NCBI GenBank assembly: GCA_944321345.1
Contig: CALUKY010000010.1
Span: 1 to 64,000, forward strand
Direction of reading: 5' to 3'
Source of the DNA: an uncultured Paraprevotella sp.
GTDB taxonomy: Bacteria > Bacteroidota > Bacteroidia > Bacteroidales > Bacteroidaceae
DNA length: 64,000 bases
The translations under genes and the position numbers were made by a program. Below, piece by piece: positions 62,175 through 64,000 of this stretch. The notes below the pieces were generated by a model that was given only the letters and a program-made list of their open reading frames with translations, ran no database searches and was not told where the DNA came from. The first letter of the stretch is position 1; the number at the start of each line of letters is the position of its first letter.

Positions 62175-63491
62175 ATGAGTCAAATGAACGAGGAACATGA
62201 TGCTTTAAATAGGCAAAAGCATAATTATAGCGAGGAAGTGCGGGATATCGTAGACCGCATGCCTACCCGTTGGGCGATGTGGACGGCACTGATTACTTTT
62301 ATTCTGATTGGTGTGGTGTTCATATTGAGTTTTGTCATCAAGTATCCAGATACAGTGCTTGGTGAAATTACTGTTACTTCGGAATCCGCTCCGGTCCGGT
62401 TGAGCGCGCAGTCTTCCGGCCGTTTGCGTTTGGTGCGTCGGAACGGGGAGAATCTGAAGAAAGGGGATTATGTAGCTTATATGGAGAGCGGGGTAGACTA
62501 TCCGGACTTTCTGTGGCTGGACCGTTTTCTGGATACGGTGGATATTCATAAATCCTTTATGATTCCTAACCGTAAGCTTTTGTTGGGGGATATGACTTCC
62601 GCCTACAACAGTTTCGCACAGAGTAAATGGAAATTGGATCTGTTGCGTCATTCGGGACTGTATGACAATATGCGTTCTTCTTTGAGAGAGCAGATCCGCG
62701 CCGACCGCGCCCTGATGGAAAGCCTGCTTCGTGAAAGGGAGGTAAAGCGGGAACTGCTGGACGGAGCCGGAAAACTGTTGCATGAAGACAGTCTGCTGAT
62801 GCTGGAGAAAGGGATCAGCAAGGAGGCTTATCAGAGCCGGCGGGATGAATGGCTGAACCGTAGGGAGGCCTGTCAGAACGTAGAAAGCAACAGGCTGGTC
62901 AAAGAGGCGGATATCAGTCGGAGTAATTTGGAGCTGGTTCGTACCGATATAGAAGAACAGGAAGCTTTGCTGTCCGCGTATTCTGAACTGGAGTCGGCAT
63001 TCAACGCTTTGTGCAATGTGGTACGTTTGTGGAAGGAGCATTACCTTTTTGTTTCTCCCGTTTCCGGGGAACTGGAATATTTAGGCTTTTGGAAAGAATA
63101 TGCTTTTGTAGACGCGGCGCAGGAGTTGTTTTGTATTATTCCCGAGGAAGGCAGAATTGTGGGTGAGGTATATCTTTCACCTTCCGGTGCGGGAAAGGTA
63201 AAAACAGGTCAGGAAGCTGGAGTAAAGCTGATGGATTATCCGTATGATGAGTTCGGGAAACTGACCGGACGGGTGGCCTCCGTATCCATGATGACTCGTA
63301 AAATTGGTACTCAGGAAGGAACTGCAGAGGTTTATCTGGCACTGATTGATTTCCCGGATGGAGCGAAAACCAATTTCGGACAACGGCTCAGACTGAATCC
63401 GGAGAGCAAGGGAACTATAGAAATCATTACCAAACCGAAAAGGTTGATCCAGCGTCTGTTTGACAACCTTAAATCAAAAACCGAGAAATAA
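62175..63491 (+). CDS. HlyD-family adaptor of the C39 exporter
   Basis: This 438-residue membrane-fusion protein has a cytoplasmic N-terminus, one membrane segment (about 36-57, ALITFILIGVVFILSFV), a barrel-sandwich domain (SAPVRLSAQSSGRLRLV and DYVAYMES), a long helical hairpin (about 120-285) and a beta-barrel end (GRIVGEVYLSPSGAGKVKTGQEAGVKL; motif G-x-V-K-x-G-Q near residue 345). It is the type used with peptidase-containing ABC exporters. It ends 6 bases before the exporter gene. Together with the TolC-like protein at 53716 it completes a type 1 secretion path. Confidence 0.9.
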   Translation: MSQMNEEHDALNRQKHNYSEEVRDIVDRMPTRWAMWTALITFILIGVVFILSFVIKYPDTVLGEITVTSESAPVRLSAQSSGRLRLVRRNGENLKKGDYVAYMESGVDYPDFLWLDRFLDTVDIHKSFMIPNRKLLLGDMTSAYNSFAQSKWKLDLLRHSGLYDNMRSSLREQIRADRALMESLLREREVKRELLDGAGKLLHEDSLLMLEKGISKEAYQSRRDEWLNRREACQNVESNRLVKEADISRSNLELVRTDIEEQEALLSAYSELESAFNALCNVVRLWKEHYLFVSPVSGELEYLGFWKEYAFVDAAQELFCIIPEEGRIVGEVYLSPSGAGKVKTGQEAGVKLMDYPYDEFGKLTGRVASVSMMTRKIGTQEGTAEVYLALIDFPDGAKTNFGQRLRLNPESKGTIEIITKPKRLIQRLFDNLKSKTEK

Positions 63492-63497
63492 CCGCTT

Positions 63498-64000
63498 ATG
63501 TTTAAACGTTTTCCTATTGAATATCAGATGGACTCACAAGATTGTGGGCCCGCCTCCCTGAAGATGATTGCCAAATTTTATGGTAAGTACTATTCTTTGC
63601 AATATCTTAGAGACAAATGTGGCATTACCAAACAGGGAGTGTCCCTGCTGGATATCAGTACCGGAGCCGAGTCTATCGGCTTGCGTACACTTGCCTTGCG
63701 GTGCAGCCTGGATGATGTGGTCTATAAGGTGCCCTTTCCTGCCATTCTTTTCTGGAACGAGAATCATTTTATCGTAGTTTATCGGGCAGACAAGAAACAC
63801 GTGTGGGTGGCCGATCCCATGAAAGGGCGTGTGCGCTATACACACGAAGAGTTTGCCAAGGGATGGTGTGATCGGGAAACTCATTTGGGGGTTCTGTTGG
63901 CTGTGGAGCCTACAGCGGGATTCAAGGACTCCAAAGCTGAAAAAGAAATGCAGAAAAACAGTTTTCTCAGCATCCTGAAATATTTCTATCCTTATAAAGG
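63498..64000 (+). CDS. C39-peptidase ABC exporter, cut by the window end
   Basis: The 167 visible residues form an N-terminal C39 peptidase domain: the catalytic Cys16 in SQDCGPASLKMIAKFYG, with Gln10 as the oxyanion-hole residue six positions before it, the His in NENHFIVVY near residue 89 and the Asp in VADP near 105. This domain cleaves after the Gly-Gly of leader peptides. The membrane and ATPase domains should follow past 64000. Its presence explains the G29-G30 leader of the 55218 product. The gene is incomplete only because the window ends. Confidence 0.93.
   Translation, partial: MFKRFPIEYQMDSQDCGPASLKMIAKFYGKYYSLQYLRDKCGITKQGVSLLDISTGAESIGLRTLALRCSLDDVVYKVPFPAILFWNENHFIVVYRADKKHVWVADPMKGRVRYTHEEFAKGWCDRETHLGVLLAVEPTAGFKDSKAEKEMQKNSFLSILKYFYPYK

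Overview
The window looks like a chromosomal segment of a gut-type member of the Bacteroidota, order Bacteroidales. The reasons are the promoter style (repeated TAnnTTTG -7 boxes at usable distances from starts, almost no Shine-Dalgarno sequences) and the gene families: serine-type sulfatase, multidomain GH20/GH33/GH29/GH89 enzymes, DUF6377 regulator, DUF6078 protein, AAA-ATPase-like/PD-(D/E)XK protein, and double-glycine leader peptide systems. I see no rRNA, tRNA, CRISPR array, insertion sequence or phage gene. No database search was possible, so family names come from motif recognition.

Layout. 1-3.4 kb: an Hsp20 chaperone and a secreted HEVGH zinc metalloprotease, both on the minus strand, each with its own terminator. 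3.5-24.0 kb: a sigma-54-controlled envelope module. It has a HlyD-type adaptor, three pairs of MacB/FtsX-like permeases served by one ATPase, a TolC-like channel, an NtrC-type response regulator, its histidine kinase, and two large paralogous outer-membrane beta-barrel proteins. Two near-identical palindromic operators sit at the same distance upstream of two sigma-54 -24/-12 promoters, one before the pump operon and one before the barrel genes, so the encoded regulator probably switches on both units. 24.1-29.6 kb: an AAA-ATPase/PD-(D/E)XK protein, an SLC13/DASS transporter, and a GT4 glycosyltransferase with a flippase-like membrane protein.

30-52.5 kb: a host-glycan degradation region without any SusC/SusD pair. 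It holds a 1648-residue protein joining two SGNH esterase-like domains to a GH33 sialidase, a multidomain GH20 hexosaminidase, a ROK regulator, a DUF6377 membrane regulator, a newly noted 45-codon gene, an operon of GH89, GH20 and GH29 enzymes, and a serine-type sulfatase. Two genes here are decaying: an NPCBM/GH36-like alpha-galactosidase with frame breaks and internal deletion, and a purine permease (NCS2/AzgA type) that has lost about its first 100 codons. A 64-bp palindromic element occurs once here and once, inverted, in the sigma-54 module.

52.7-64 kb: the most unusual region, a double-glycine-leader export cluster cut by the window end. It encodes a LuxR-type regulator lacking an obvious N-terminus, a TolC-like channel, a 301-residue protein with a canonical GG leader followed by a degenerate zincin-like core (AELIH), two secreted proteins with tandem TonB-C-like domains, an unrecognised exported protein, a LanC-like protein plus a truncated copy sharing a perfect 131-bp repeat, two glycosyltransferases, a HlyD adaptor, and the start of a C39-peptidase ABC exporter. 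The simplest reading is that the C39 transporter cleaves the leader and exports the 271-residue cargo through HlyD and TolC, with the LanC-like protein and glycosyltransferases possibly modifying it.
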